A stretch of 64,000 nt of DNA. Origin: Shewanella algae. GTDB lineage: Bacteria > Pseudomonadota > Gammaproteobacteria > Enterobacterales > Shewanellaceae. The notes under the pieces were generated by a model that was not told where the DNA came from, searched no databases, and saw only the letters and a list, made by a program, of their open reading frames with translations. Shown here one piece after another: positions 44,019 to 53,347 of the stretch; the stretch's first letter is position 1, and the number at the start of each line of letters is the position of its first letter. Made by a program: the position numbers and the translations under genes. The stretch covers positions 1,579,001 through 1,643,000 of the forward strand of contig NZ_CP068230.1 of the NCBI RefSeq assembly GCF_009183365.2, given 5' to 3'.

Positions 44019-44903
44019 ATGAAAGTTGTTATTCCCGTAGCGGGACTTGGTACCCGTATGCTTCCTGCGACTAAGGCTATCCCGAAAGAGATGTTGCCAC
44101 TTGTTGATAAACCGCTTATTCAATACATAGTGAATGAGTGTGTTGCAGCCGGTGTGAAAGAGATTGTGCTGGTGACTCATGCCAGTAAAAACGCGATCGA
44201 AAACCATTTTGACACATCATATGAGCTTGAGTCGACGCTTGAGAAGCGAGTAAAGCGTCAGTTGCTCGATGAGGTGCAATCAATTTGCCCTAAAGACGTG
44301 ACTATTATGCATGTACGTCAGGGCGAGGCTAAGGGACTCGGTCATGCGGTGCTTTGCGCAAAACCTTGTATAGGCAACAGTCCTTTCGCGGTTGTGTTAC
44401 CTGATGTGATTTTGGATGAGTATAGTGCCGATCAGAGCTCTGAAAATCTGGCGGCGATGATCAAACGCTATAAAGTGGCTCAAGCTAGCCAAATCATGGT
44501 GGCTCCAGTACCTCAAGATGAAGTAAACAAGTACGGTATTGCTGATTGTGCTGGGGTAGACATTGCACCTGGAGAGTCATCAATTATTAAGGCGATGGTT
44601 GAGAAGCCTGCCGTTGATGAAACACCATCAAACTTAGCTGTTGTTGGTCGTTATGTTTTGTCAGAAAAAATCTGGGATTTGCTGGCTAAAACCCCCGCTG
44701 GTGCAGGTGATGAGATCCAATTAACAGACGCAATAGACATGTTGATTGAATCAGACACAGTTGAAGCCTTCAATATGACAGGTAAGTCTCATGACTGTGG
44801 TGATAAGCTTGGTTATATGACAGCGTTTGTCGAATATGGTTTGCGTAATGAAAAGCTGGGTAAAGAGTTTCGTCAGCAACTATTGAATTTGCTAGCGCAA
44901 TAG
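44019..44903 (+). CDS. galU: UTP-glucose-1-phosphate uridylyltransferase
   Basis: Makes UDP-glucose from UTP and glucose-1-P, the precursor for the ugd and epimerase steps encoded downstream. The frame opens at 43959, but ATG 44019 starts the family N-terminus KVVIPVAGLGTRMLPATKAI with the nucleotide-binding Gly-rich loop, then PKEMLPLVDKPLIQYIVNE. The 294-residue length is typical. A strong terminator follows 21 bases after the stop, closing this two-gene unit. Confidence 0.96.
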   Translation: MKVVIPVAGLGTRMLPATKAIPKEMLPLVDKPLIQYIVNECVAAGVKEIVLVTHASKNAIENHFDTSYELESTLEKRVKRQLLDEVQSICPKDVTIMHVRQGEAKGLGHAVLCAKPCIGNSPFAVVLPDVILDEYSADQSSENLAAMIKRYKVAQASQIMVAPVPQDEVNKYGIADCAGVDIAPGESSIIKAMVEKPAVDETPSNLAVVGRYVLSEKIWDLLAKTPAGAGDEIQLTDAIDMLIESDTVEAFNMTGKSHDCGDKLGYMTAFVEYGLRNEKLGKEFRQQLLNLLAQ

Positions 44904-44924
44904 ACTTTACTTTAACTTCAAGTG

Positions 44925-44956
44925 AATGCTCACTTTTTCTTAAAGTGGGCATTTTC
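44925..44956 (+). terminator. Terminator after galU
   Basis: A 12-bp stem (44925-44936 with 44942-44953) with one G-T pair and a five-base T/C loop, followed by TTTTCG. It separates the wecA-galU unit from rmlB. Confidence 0.85.
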
Positions 44957-45062
44957 GTTTTCAGCAGATTAGATTCGAGGAAGTGTTGCGAAATTGTTCA
45001 TAATTTATCACTCAGTCATAGTCATCTCGCATGGCTAAACTCATCAAATCTGGTAGTGAAAA

Positions 45063-46082
45063 ATGAAGATACTGGTCACAGGCGGGGCTGGATTCATTGG
45101 CTCTGCAGTTGTTCGTCATATTATCAACCATACTCAAGATAGCGTAATTAATGTCGACAAGTTAACTTATGCAGGCAATCTCGAGTCTCTTGTCAGCGTA
45201 GAGAAAGATAAACGATACGCTTTTGAACAAGTTGATATCTGTGACCGAGCAGAATTAGACAGAGTGTTTGAGGAACATAAACCGGATGTTGTTGTCCATC
45301 TTGCAGCGGAAAGCCATGTCGACCGTTCAATCGGTGGCCCAGCTGCTTTCATTCAGACCAATATAGTGGGCACTTACACTTTATTAGACGCCGCTCGTAG
45401 TTATTGGCAGGGGCTTTATGGTGTTCAAAAGGCTAACTTTCGTTTTCTCCATGTTTCCACAGATGAAGTCTATGGTGATCTAGATTTGTTAGATTCATCA
45501 TTTACTGAAAACAATCGATATGCACCAAGTAGCCCATATTCTGCATCCAAAGCTTCCAGTGATCATTTGGTGCGTGCGTGGTATAAAACCTACGGCTTAC
45601 CTGTAGTTATCAGCAATTGTTCAAATAACTATGGCCCTTATCAACACTCAGAAAAGTTAATCCCACGGATGATATCCTGTGCGCTGGAAGGTAATCCTTT
45701 GCCAATATATGGAAGAGGGGAGCAAGTAAGAGATTGGCTTTATGTTGAAGATCATGTACGAGCATTGTATAGCGTTCTAACTCAAGGGTGTATAGGTGAA
45801 ACCTATAACATAGGCGGGCAGAGCGAGAGGCGAAATATTGATGTTGTGAGGGCTATCTGTACTCTTTTGGAAGAGTTTGCCCCTAACAAGCCCCAAGGTT
45901 TGACACAGTATGAGCAGTTGATTAGTTATGTTGCGGATAGGCCTGGTCATGATATGCGCTACGCTATAGACGCCAACAAGATTCAAACTGAATTAGGTTG
46001 GCAACCTTATGAGTCTTTTGAATCAGGTCTACGTAAAACAGTTGCTTGGTATGTCAATCGTCGTAAAAGTGCTGGACAGTAA
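45063..46082 (+). CDS. rmlB: dTDP-glucose 4,6-dehydratase
   Basis: Converts dTDP-glucose to dTDP-4-keto-6-deoxyglucose. An extended SDR: VTGGAGFIGSAVVRHII NAD-binding loop, VHLAAESHVDRSI, the STDEVYGDL signature and the catalytic Tyr/Lys in YSASKASSDHLVRA. The 339-residue length fits. It is transcribed after the galU terminator, with rmlA 53 bases downstream, so these two form the core of a dTDP-deoxysugar pathway. Confidence 0.96.
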   Translation: MKILVTGGAGFIGSAVVRHIINHTQDSVINVDKLTYAGNLESLVSVEKDKRYAFEQVDICDRAELDRVFEEHKPDVVVHLAAESHVDRSIGGPAAFIQTNIVGTYTLLDAARSYWQGLYGVQKANFRFLHVSTDEVYGDLDLLDSSFTENNRYAPSSPYSASKASSDHLVRAWYKTYGLPVVISNCSNNYGPYQHSEKLIPRMISCALEGNPLPIYGRGEQVRDWLYVEDHVRALYSVLTQGCIGETYNIGGQSERRNIDVVRAICTLLEEFAPNKPQGLTQYEQLISYVADRPGHDMRYAIDANKIQTELGWQPYESFESGLRKTVAWYVNRRKSAGQ

Positions 46083-46135
46083 TATTGTGACCGTAACGAG
46101 TGTGCTGGAACGGTTTCAGCAGATAAAAGGTAGCC

Positions 46136-47011
46136 ATGAAAGGCATTGTATTAGCTGGCGGTACAGGTAGCCGTTTGTTTCCTACTACTCGTGGGATATC
46201 CAAGCAGCTACTGCCCGTATTTGATAAGCCGATGATTTATTATCCTTTATCGGTTCTTATGTTGGCGGGTATTCGTGAAGTTCTCATCATAACCACTCCT
46301 CAGGATAGGACCGCATTTGAGCGTTTACTTGGTGATGGAAGTGCTTATGGGATTAGACTTGAGTACTTGGTTCAGCATGAGCCCCAAGGGATTGCTCAAG
46401 CGCTGATTTTGGCCGATGATTTTTTGAAGCAGCAACCTTGTTGCTTAATCCTTGGCGACAATATCTTTTACGGCCAAGGGTTCACCGGTCAGTTAAATAA
46501 TGTAATGACGAAACGTGCCCGAGATATAGGCGCAACTGTTTTTGCTTGCCAAGTGAAAAATCCTCAGCGCTTTGGGGTCATTACATTTGATGATTCTGGA
46601 AAGCCTCTATCGATTGAAGAAAAACCTTTGAAGCCTAAATCTAATTGGGCACAGACAGGTTTGTATTTTTTAGATGGAAGAGCATCAGACATTGCCAAGA
46701 GCTTGCAACCTTCTGCGCGAGGCGAGCTCGAGATAGTAGACCTTATCAATCATTACTTGATGGAAAACGTCCTAGATGTTGAGTGCTTGGGTCGAGGGTT
46801 TGCTTGGCTTGATACCGGTACCGTAGAGTCGCTTCACCAGGCTGCATGTTTTGTTCAGAGTATTCAAACATTGCAGCAAGTAAAGATTGCTTGTCTTGAG
46901 GAAATAGCCTTGCGACAGCATTGGATATCCAAAGAACAACTCAGGCAATACGCGATATCTATGGGAAGCAGTGAATATGCAGCCTATCTTTGCTCCTTAC
47001 TCGATTTATGA
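46136..47011 (+). CDS. rmlA: Glucose-1-phosphate thymidylyltransferase
   Basis: Makes dTDP-glucose from dTTP and glucose-1-P. The N-terminal loop is GIVLAGGTGSRLFPTTRGIS, then KQLLPVFDKPMIYYPLSVLML; the core has LILGDNIFYGQGF and the C-terminal part WLDTGTVESLHQAA. 291 residues, as for the family. Works directly with rmlB just upstream. Confidence 0.96.
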   Translation: MKGIVLAGGTGSRLFPTTRGISKQLLPVFDKPMIYYPLSVLMLAGIREVLIITTPQDRTAFERLLGDGSAYGIRLEYLVQHEPQGIAQALILADDFLKQQPCCLILGDNIFYGQGFTGQLNNVMTKRARDIGATVFACQVKNPQRFGVITFDDSGKPLSIEEKPLKPKSNWAQTGLYFLDGRASDIAKSLQPSARGELEIVDLINHYLMENVLDVECLGRGFAWLDTGTVESLHQAACFVQSIQTLQQVKIACLEEIALRQHWISKEQLRQYAISMGSSEYAAYLCSLLDL

Positions 47012-47081
47012 ATTCTGTCTTGTATCGGTCGTTTTTCTCCTGTGCTAAGTTAGCGTACAGCATAAGCCATTGGGGAATAAA

Positions 47082-48245
47082 ATGAAGATAGTGGTTGTTG
47101 GTACGGGTTATGTGGGCTTGTCAAATGCGGTGTTGTTGGCACAACATAACCAGGTGTGGGCTTTGGATGTCTCCTCGGAGAGGGTGGCAATGGTCAATGC
47201 CGGGCGCTCGCCCATCGCCGATGAGCTTATTGAACAGCACTTGGTGAGCAATAAGTTGCAGTTAACTGCCACAACGGACAAAGAAGTCTATCGCGGTGCA
47301 GATTATGTCATCATTGCAACACCGACTGATTATGACCCCAAGACTAACTACTTTGATACCAGTACCGTCGATGAGGTGACGCGGGACATTGTCGCCGTTA
47401 ATCCCTCTGCTTGCATTGTAATTAAGTCAACTGTGCCAGTTGGTTTCACCAGAGCATTACGTGAGAAGTACAACTCGGCCAATATCATATTCTCACCTGA
47501 GTTTTTGAGAGAAGGCAAAGCCTTATACGATAACCTCTATCCTTCGAGGATCATTGTCGGCGAACGTTCTGAGCGGGCAGAGCGCTTTGCTCATCTGCTA
47601 GCTGAAGCCGCGCTAAAACCAGATATTCCGGTACTTTTTACCGGCAGCACAGAAGCCGAAGCCATTAAGCTTTTTGCCAACACATACTTGGCCATGCGTG
47701 TGGCTTATTTCAATGAGCTGGATACTTACGCTGAAACCCATGGGCTGGATACCCGCCAGATAATTGATGGTGTGTGTTTGGACCCCAGGATTGGGAGTCA
47801 CTATAACAACCCATCATTCGGTTATGGTGGCTACTGTTTACCGAAAGATACCAAGCAACTGCTTGCCAATTACAACCAGGTTCCCAACAATTTGATTGCG
47901 GCCATAGTGGATGCCAATAGAACTCGTAAGGACTTTATTGCGGACTCTATTATTGCCAGAAAGCCCAAAGTGGTTGGGGTGTATCGGCTGATAATGAAGT
48001 CTGGCTCAGATAACTTCCGCGCTTCTGCAGTGCAAGGTGTGATGAAGCGGATAAAGGCCAAAGGGATTGAAGTGGTGGTTTACGAGCCGGTACTTGAGGA
48101 GAATGAGTTTTTCCGTTCGCGAGTGATAAGCGACTTGGCTGAGTTTAAGCAGGTCTCTGATGTGATTATTTCCAATCGCATGGTCGATGAGCTAAGGGAT
48201 GTTGCCGATAAAGTCTATACCCGGGATCTGTTTGGAAATGACTGA
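47082..48245 (+). CDS. ugd: UDP-glucose 6-dehydrogenase
   Basis: Oxidises UDP-glucose to UDP-glucuronate. The Rossmann loop is VVGTGYVGLSNAVLLAQ, with IIATPTDYD and STVPVGFT following, and the catalytic Cys is in FGYGGYCLPKDTKQL. The 387-residue length matches the short E. coli-type Ugd. ATG 47082 has GGGGAA seven bases upstream and replaces the in-frame TTG at 47070. Base composition is higher in GC than the Wzx/GT region. The product feeds the epimerase gene downstream. Confidence 0.95.
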   Translation: MKIVVVGTGYVGLSNAVLLAQHNQVWALDVSSERVAMVNAGRSPIADELIEQHLVSNKLQLTATTDKEVYRGADYVIIATPTDYDPKTNYFDTSTVDEVTRDIVAVNPSACIVIKSTVPVGFTRALREKYNSANIIFSPEFLREGKALYDNLYPSRIIVGERSERAERFAHLLAEAALKPDIPVLFTGSTEAEAIKLFANTYLAMRVAYFNELDTYAETHGLDTRQIIDGVCLDPRIGSHYNNPSFGYGGYCLPKDTKQLLANYNQVPNNLIAAIVDANRTRKDFIADSIIARKPKVVGVYRLIMKSGSDNFRASAVQGVMKRIKAKGIEVVVYEPVLEENEFFRSRVISDLAEFKQVSDVIISNRMVDELRDVADKVYTRDLFGND

Positions 48246-48286
48246 ATACAACGCAGAAGGGCTGCAAGTTGAATGAGGCCAACAAA

Positions 48287-49288
48287 ATGAAATATCTGGT
48301 TACCGGCGCAGCCGGCTTTATCGGTGCCCGAGTTTGCGAACGGCTTTGTGAGGCAGGGTGCGAAGTGGTTGGTATCGACAATCTCAATGATTACTACGAT
48401 GTCAGTTTAAAACAGGCCAGATTGCAAAAGCTGGCTGACTTTAACCATTTCCAATTCCAAAAGCTTGATCTTGCAGACCGGGAAGCCATGGCTGAACTCT
48501 TTGCCAAAGGTGGTTTTAAGCGGGTTATCCACTTGGGTGCCCAAGCCGGCGTCCGTTATTCGATTGAAAATCCCTATGCTTATGCAGACAGTAATCTTGT
48601 TGGCACTCTTACTGTGTTGGAAGGGTGTCGTCATCACGGCATAGAGCATTTGGTGTACGCCTCTTCCAGCTCTGTTTATGGCCTGAACAAGAAGATGCCG
48701 TTTGCGACAACGGATTCGGTTGATCATCCAGTTTCTTTTTATGCGGCGACCAAAAAAGCCAATGAGATGATGGCTCATAGCTATGCGCACCTATATGGCT
48801 TGCCAACAACGGGACTGAGGTTTTTCACCGTCTATGGCCCATGGGGGCGCCCGGATATGGCACCTATGCTGTTTGCCGATGCCATTACCTCTGGCAGGCC
48901 AATCAAGGTGTTTAATCAGGGGGATATGAGCCGTGACTTCACCTTTATTGATGATATTGTCGAAGGCATTATCAGAGTGGCCGATAAAGTGCCAAAGGCA
49001 CAAAGTGATTGGACGGTAGAGCAGGGCACTCCGGCAACAAGCAGTGCTCCATATCGCGTGTACAACATAGGCAATGGCAGCCCGGTTCGTTTATTGGACT
49101 TTATCAGCGAGCTTGAAGCAGCACTCGGGCACAAGGCCGAAAAAATTATGCTTCCTATGCAAGATGGTGATGTTCAGGCCACTTGGGCAGATACCGAAGA
49201 TTTATTTAAAGCTGTGGCTTACAAACCACAAGTTGGGATCAGTGAAGGGGTGAAGGCTTTTGCTGATTGGTATAAAGCCTTTTATTGA
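48287..49288 (+). CDS. UDP-glucuronate 4-epimerase-like SDR
   Basis: An extended SDR epimerase of 333 residues. NAD loop VTGAAGFIGARVCERL, then VVGIDNLNDYYDVSLKQARL, HLGAQAGVRYSIENP, YASSSSVYG, the catalytic Tyr/Lys in SFYAATKKANE, and FFTVYGPWGRPDMA. This pattern is that of the UDP-GlcA 4-epimerases (UDP-galacturonate makers) rather than GalE. The start is ATG 48287, not the upstream TTG 48269. It lies 42 bases after ugd, whose product it would use. Confidence 0.92.
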   Translation: MKYLVTGAAGFIGARVCERLCEAGCEVVGIDNLNDYYDVSLKQARLQKLADFNHFQFQKLDLADREAMAELFAKGGFKRVIHLGAQAGVRYSIENPYAYADSNLVGTLTVLEGCRHHGIEHLVYASSSSVYGLNKKMPFATTDSVDHPVSFYAATKKANEMMAHSYAHLYGLPTTGLRFFTVYGPWGRPDMAPMLFADAITSGRPIKVFNQGDMSRDFTFIDDIVEGIIRVADKVPKAQSDWTVEQGTPATSSAPYRVYNIGNGSPVRLLDFISELEAALGHKAEKIMLPMQDGDVQATWADTEDLFKAVAYKPQVGISEGVKAFADWYKAFY

Positions 49289-49293
49289 TAAAG

Positions 49294-49331
49294 AGCCATA
49301 GTGCACTTCAGATCTGAAGCGCACTATGGCT
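49294..49331. terminator. Hairpin between convergent epimerase and NlpE-like genes
   Basis: A strong imperfect palindrome: 11 paired bases, one A-C mismatch and five more pairs around GATC. It sits between two converging genes and can act as a shared terminator, with the minus-strand tail CTTTATC being the better of the two. The plus tail is not T-rich. Confidence 0.6.
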
Positions 49332-49377
49332 TGACTTGGCTGTCCTAGCTTAACTATGCAGCTTTACACTGTGCCAA

Positions 49378-49851
49378 TTACTGTTCTTTATTCAACCTAT
49401 AGTTATCCGCCAGGCTGCCGGTGATGCGGTTGCCTTCTCTATCCAGCATAAACAGCTGATTTTCCCCTACCAGATATTTACTGCCATCCTCGAGGGTGAT
49501 TTTGCTGCCGCTGGCATCCCAGGTGAACTTACCGCTTTCGCTGAATATGCTCTCGTCCTTACCTTGATACACTTGCTGCAGGCGATAGCTGTTGTCTCCC
49601 TTGAGCGTCAGCGTGGTTTCTATTCCTGAGCAATCTGCACAGGGCAGCAGCCCTTTATAACTTCCTTCCCAATCCAGCGCATTTTGGCTGGTATCACCCA
49701 TTGGTACTTGCGCTGTTTGCTCGGCGGGGGCTGTAGCCGTTTCTGTTTGGCTGTTAGTGGCTGGAGATTGTGTCTCCTGGTCTTGGCAAGCCGCCAAGCC
49801 AAGCGCCATACCACTCGTCATCAATAACGCAAAAATAGTGGACTTGTTCAT
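49378..49851 (-). CDS. NlpE-like lipoprotein
   Basis: A 157-residue lipoprotein: signal peptide ending LGLAAC with the lipidated Cys at 22, a Gln/Thr/Ala-rich spacer to about residue 55, and then an NlpE N-terminal domain (WEGSYKGLLPCADCSGIETTLTLKGD) containing the Cys-x-x-Cys pair found in copper-homeostasis/NlpE proteins. In E. coli, NlpE signals surface adhesion and lipoprotein stress to Cpx. The gene is alone on the minus strand and interrupts the sugar-nucleotide genes. The longer C-terminal half of E. coli NlpE is absent. Confidence 0.85.
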   Translation of the reverse strand: MNKSTIFALLMTSGMALGLAACQDQETQSPATNSQTETATAPAEQTAQVPMGDTSQNALDWEGSYKGLLPCADCSGIETTLTLKGDNSYRLQQVYQGKDESIFSESGKFTWDASGSKITLEDGSKYLVGENQLFMLDREGNRITGSLADNYRLNKEQ

Positions 49852-50060
49852 GGTTTATTCCCTTAAGTTACCTAAGTTGGCCTTCAGGCTAGCACAGCTG
49901 TTTTGGCGGGAGTAAGGCTTTTGTCACACCATCTGGGTTACGGTTCAGAGCATATTCAGTCACGTAACCGGCTTGTTTACGCAATGCAATGGAAAGGCTA
50001 TCGTCCTATGACTGCGACTCCTGCTACAATCCCTTCAATTACCGTTTTTTGTGTCTCTTG

Positions 50061-50624
50061 ATGAAAGCTCAATCTCTCCCTTTATCCGGTCTGATATTGT
50101 TTACGCCCGAGATCTTCAGCGATACCCGGGGCTATTTTATGGAGTGCTTTCGAGCCTCCGGTTTTGAAAAAGCCTTAATGGATTCCGGTCAGGCTGCTGT
50201 CACTTTAGTGCAGGAAAATCACAGTTGCTCTGGCGCGGGAGTGCTTAGGGGGCTTCATTTTCAGCGCCAATATCCCCAGGGTAAGTTGATTCGGGTTATC
50301 AGCGGTGAGATCTACGATGTCGCCGTCGACATTCGTCCCCAATCTCCCACTTTTGGAAAGTGGCACGGTTTGTATTTATCGGCACAGAACCGCTGTCAGC
50401 TGTGGATCCCACCAGGGTTTGCCCATGGTTTTTATGTGACCAAGGGCCCGGCCGAGGTGATATACAAGTGCAGCGATTATTATCAGCCCGGCGATGAAGG
50501 TGCCATTGTCTGGAACGATGCTGACTTAGCGATAGACTGGCCGCTGAATATCGCACAGGGTGAGCCATTACTCTCTGCCAAAGACAGACAGGCCAAGCCC
50601 TTTTGCGCTCAAAAGTGGGTTTAA
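50061..50624 (+). CDS. rmlC: dTDP-4-dehydrorhamnose 3,5-epimerase family protein
   Basis: A cupin-fold epimerase. The catalytic His is in GVLRGLHFQRQYPQGKLIRV. DVAVDIRPQSPTFGKWHGLYL, IPPGFAHGFYV and KCSDYYQPGDEGAI follow as in RmlC. The long frame opens at 49989, but ATG 50061 starts at the normal place (187 residues). It lies apart from rmlB-rmlA, separated by ugd, the epimerase and the NlpE-like gene, and no rmlD is in the window. Its exact product (rhamnose or a different 6-deoxyhexose) is therefore open. Confidence 0.92.
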   Translation: MKAQSLPLSGLILFTPEIFSDTRGYFMECFRASGFEKALMDSGQAAVTLVQENHSCSGAGVLRGLHFQRQYPQGKLIRVISGEIYDVAVDIRPQSPTFGKWHGLYLSAQNRCQLWIPPGFAHGFYVTKGPAEVIYKCSDYYQPGDEGAIVWNDADLAIDWPLNIAQGEPLLSAKDRQAKPFCAQKWV

Positions 50625-51016
50625 ACACGAATACTTGATAGTAGTTACTGACTTCCAATCTTTGGCTTAGAGAATGGTTAAGCAGAATGGCTTAATAGCA
50701 GGTTTGTGTTTTTGAGATGGCTGAAATGGCGTCAATCTCACCGGGTTAGGAATGTACCGGAGATAGTTGGGTAACTACAGAATACCATTCTCTAAATTAG
50801 TTGATACTTCTTTTTAGATTACGACAATCTGATTTAATCGTTAGTCGCGAATAAGTTTCCTCACTACCTTGGAGTGAACAGCGGCAGGCCGTATTCGCCG
50901 CTGTTTAACTGTGCCCGTTTGTTAAGGCGTGCTAACCAAAGGCGCCGGCATTCGCGGCACTTGAATCGGGAAAGTGGCTTATCCCACGCCCTTCACCAAG
51001 GAAGAGGACTTCCAAC
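50625..51016. other. Gap between rmlC and katG
   Basis: About 390 bases without a gene. It holds an 11-bp inverted pair (TAGAGAATGGT at 50668-50678 and ACCATTCTCTA at 50784-50794), and a 9-bp stem (50877-50885 with 50897-50905) with a weak tail that may end rmlC or lie in the katG leader. The katG promoter should be here but is not identified. Confidence 0.5.
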
Positions 51017-53260
51017 ATGAAATCAAGTATCCCATCTCTGACCGCGGTGGCGCTGTCTGTCGCTATGGTTTTTGGCGCAGCCGCTACCCAAGCGGCGCAG
51101 TCGCAATCGGCTGTTCAGCCTCAGGCCGCAACAACCAACGCCTACTGGTGGCCGCAGCAACTGGATCTATCGCCGCTGCGCCAGCACGGCGCTGAATCCA
51201 ATCCCTACGGCGCCGATTATGATTATGCCAAGGCTTTTGGCTCTTTGGATTTGGACGCCGTCAAAGCCGATATCAAAACCACGTTGACCACGTCCCAGGA
51301 CTGGTGGCCCGCCGATTATGGTCACTATGGCCCGTTCTTTATCCGTATGGCCTGGCACAGTGCCGGTGTTTATCGCATCTTTGACGGTCGCGGTGGTGCC
51401 AGTGGTGGCCAGCAACGTTTTGAGCCTCTCAACAGTTGGCCCGATAACGTCAGTCTCGACAAGGCTCGCCGCCTACTTTGGCCAATCAAACAAAAGTATG
51501 GCAGCCAGATCTCCTGGGCTGACCTCATGGTACTGGCGGGTAACGTATCCCTGGAGTCCATGGGTTTTAAAACCTTCGGGTTTGCCGGTGGCCGCACTGA
51601 TGACTGGGAAGCCGAAAAGGTTAACTGGGGCGCCGAAAAACAGTGGCTCGACAATAAACGCCACAATGAAAAGGGTGAGTTGGCAAAACCCTTGGGAGCC
51701 ACCCAGATGGGGCTCATCTATGTGAACCCTGAGGGGCCTAATGGCGTGCCCGATCCCTTGGCATCTGCCCAGGAAATACGTGATACCTTTGGCCGTATGG
51801 CCATGAATGATGAAGAAACCGTGGCGCTGATCGCCGGTGGTCATACCTTCGGTAAGGCTCACGGCGCCCATGATCCTGCCAAGTGTGTCGGCGCAGAACC
51901 CGCTGCCGCCGGAATAGAGGAGCAGGGTCTTGGCTGGAAAAACCGCTGTGGTAAAGGTCACTCGGAAGATACGGTTTCCAGCGGCCTGGAAGGTGCCTGG
52001 TCTTCCAACCCCACCAAGTGGACCATGGAATACTTAACCTGGCTCTACACCTTCGATTGGGTTCAAACAAAGAGCCCGGCCGGCCACATTCAGTGGATCC
52101 CTGCCGATGGCAAGGCCGCCAATTTGGTGCCTGACGCCCATATCCCCGACAAGCGTCATGCTCCCATCATGTTCACCAGTGATATCGCGCTGAAGGAAGA
52201 CCCGATTTACCGCGAAATCACGACCCGTTTTCTCAACAACCCGGCCGAGTTTGAGCTGGCCTTCGCTAAGGCTTGGTTCAAGTTGACCCACAGAGATATG
52301 GGGCCGAAGACCCGCTACCTGGGCAAAGATACGCCTACTGAAGATCTGATCTGGCAAGACCCTATCCCAGCCGTCGATCATGTCTTGATCGACGCGGCCG
52401 ATACCAAACAGCTGAAAGCGGCCATTTTGGATTCAGGCCTCAGCGTGCCTGAGCTGGTGAAAACGGCTTGGGCCGCGGCGTCATCTTTCCGTGGCACAGA
52501 TATGCGTGGCGGCGCCAATGGTGCCAGAATCGCTTTGAAGCCTCAGAGCGATTGGGCGGCAAATGATCCCAAGGCATTGGCGAAAGTCGTTGGTAAACTT
52601 GAGAAAATCCAAAAGGATTTCAACAAGAAAGCCAAGGGTGGTAAAAAGGTGTCGCTGGCCGATCTCATTGTATTGGGCGGCAGTGCAGCCATAGAAAAAG
52701 CCGCGGCCGATGCCGGGGTTAAAGTCAATGTTGCCTTCCATCCCGGGCGTATGGACGCGACTCAGGCCCAAACCGAAGTGAACTCCTTTGCCGTGCTTGA
52801 GCCCAAGGCCGATGGCTTCAGAAACTATTTCAGTGATCAAAGCCCTGCATCACCGGCCGAAGCTCTGATTGAAAAGGCGAACTTCCTTAACCTGACGGTT
52901 CCTGAAATGACGGTATTGGTCGGCGGTCTCAGAGTGCTGAATGCCAACAGCGGCGGCAGCAAGCATGGGGTGTTCACCCAAAGCCCAGGCAAGCTCAGTA
53001 ACGATTTCTTCGTTAACCTGCTGGATATGTCCACTCGTTGGGAAAAGGGCAAGGAGGCTGGTCTCTATCAGGGCCTTGATCGTCAGTCCGGCAAACTCAA
53101 ATGGACGGCTACGCCGGTCGACTTAGTGTTTGGTTCCCATTCAGAACTCAGGGCCGTTGCTGAAGTGTATGCCGCAGACGATGGCAAGACCCGCTTTGTT
53201 GAGGACTTTGCCAGAGCCTGGACCAAGGTGATGGAGCTGGATAGGTTCGATTTGCAGTAA
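51017..53260 (+). CDS. katG: Catalase-peroxidase with Sec signal peptide
   Basis: A bifunctional haem enzyme that removes hydrogen peroxide. Distal R110, W113 and H114 are in FFIRMAWHSAGVYR; the Tyr of the Met-Tyr-Trp adduct is in GLIYVNPEGPNG, the Met in GRMAMNDEETVALI, and the proximal His in AGGHTFGKAHG. The usual two-domain length is present (747 residues). The first ~27 residues are a clear export signal (LTAVALSVAMVFGAAATQA, then AQS), unlike cytoplasmic KatG, so a periplasmic KatP-type enzyme is indicated. A terminator follows at 53317. Confidence 0.95.
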   Translation: MKSSIPSLTAVALSVAMVFGAAATQAAQSQSAVQPQAATTNAYWWPQQLDLSPLRQHGAESNPYGADYDYAKAFGSLDLDAVKADIKTTLTTSQDWWPADYGHYGPFFIRMAWHSAGVYRIFDGRGGASGGQQRFEPLNSWPDNVSLDKARRLLWPIKQKYGSQISWADLMVLAGNVSLESMGFKTFGFAGGRTDDWEAEKVNWGAEKQWLDNKRHNEKGELAKPLGATQMGLIYVNPEGPNGVPDPLASAQEIRDTFGRMAMNDEETVALIAGGHTFGKAHGAHDPAKCVGAEPAAAGIEEQGLGWKNRCGKGHSEDTVSSGLEGAWSSNPTKWTMEYLTWLYTFDWVQTKSPAGHIQWIPADGKAANLVPDAHIPDKRHAPIMFTSDIALKEDPIYREITTRFLNNPAEFELAFAKAWFKLTHRDMGPKTRYLGKDTPTEDLIWQDPIPAVDHVLIDAADTKQLKAAILDSGLSVPELVKTAWAAASSFRGTDMRGGANGARIALKPQSDWAANDPKALAKVVGKLEKIQKDFNKKAKGGKKVSLADLIVLGGSAAIEKAAADAGVKVNVAFHPGRMDATQAQTEVNSFAVLEPKADGFRNYFSDQSPASPAEALIEKANFLNLTVPEMTVLVGGLRVLNANSGGSKHGVFTQSPGKLSNDFFVNLLDMSTRWEKGKEAGLYQGLDRQSGKLKWTATPVDLVFGSHSELRAVAEVYAADDGKTRFVEDFARAWTKVMELDRFDLQ

Positions 53261-53316
53261 TCGTTGACGGCTGATGTAAACAAGTAAGATAAGGGGATAA
53301 TCCACCCCATGAAATT

Positions 53317-53347
53317 GGCGCAGGCTTTGGCTTTGCGCCGATTTTTC
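53317..53347 (+). terminator. Terminator after katG
   Basis: A stem GGCGCA/TGCGCC (53317-53322 with 53334-53339) with further inner pairing, followed by ATTTTT. It lies about 55 bases past the katG stop. A small frame at 53309-53527 runs through it and is not considered a gene. Confidence 0.8.
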
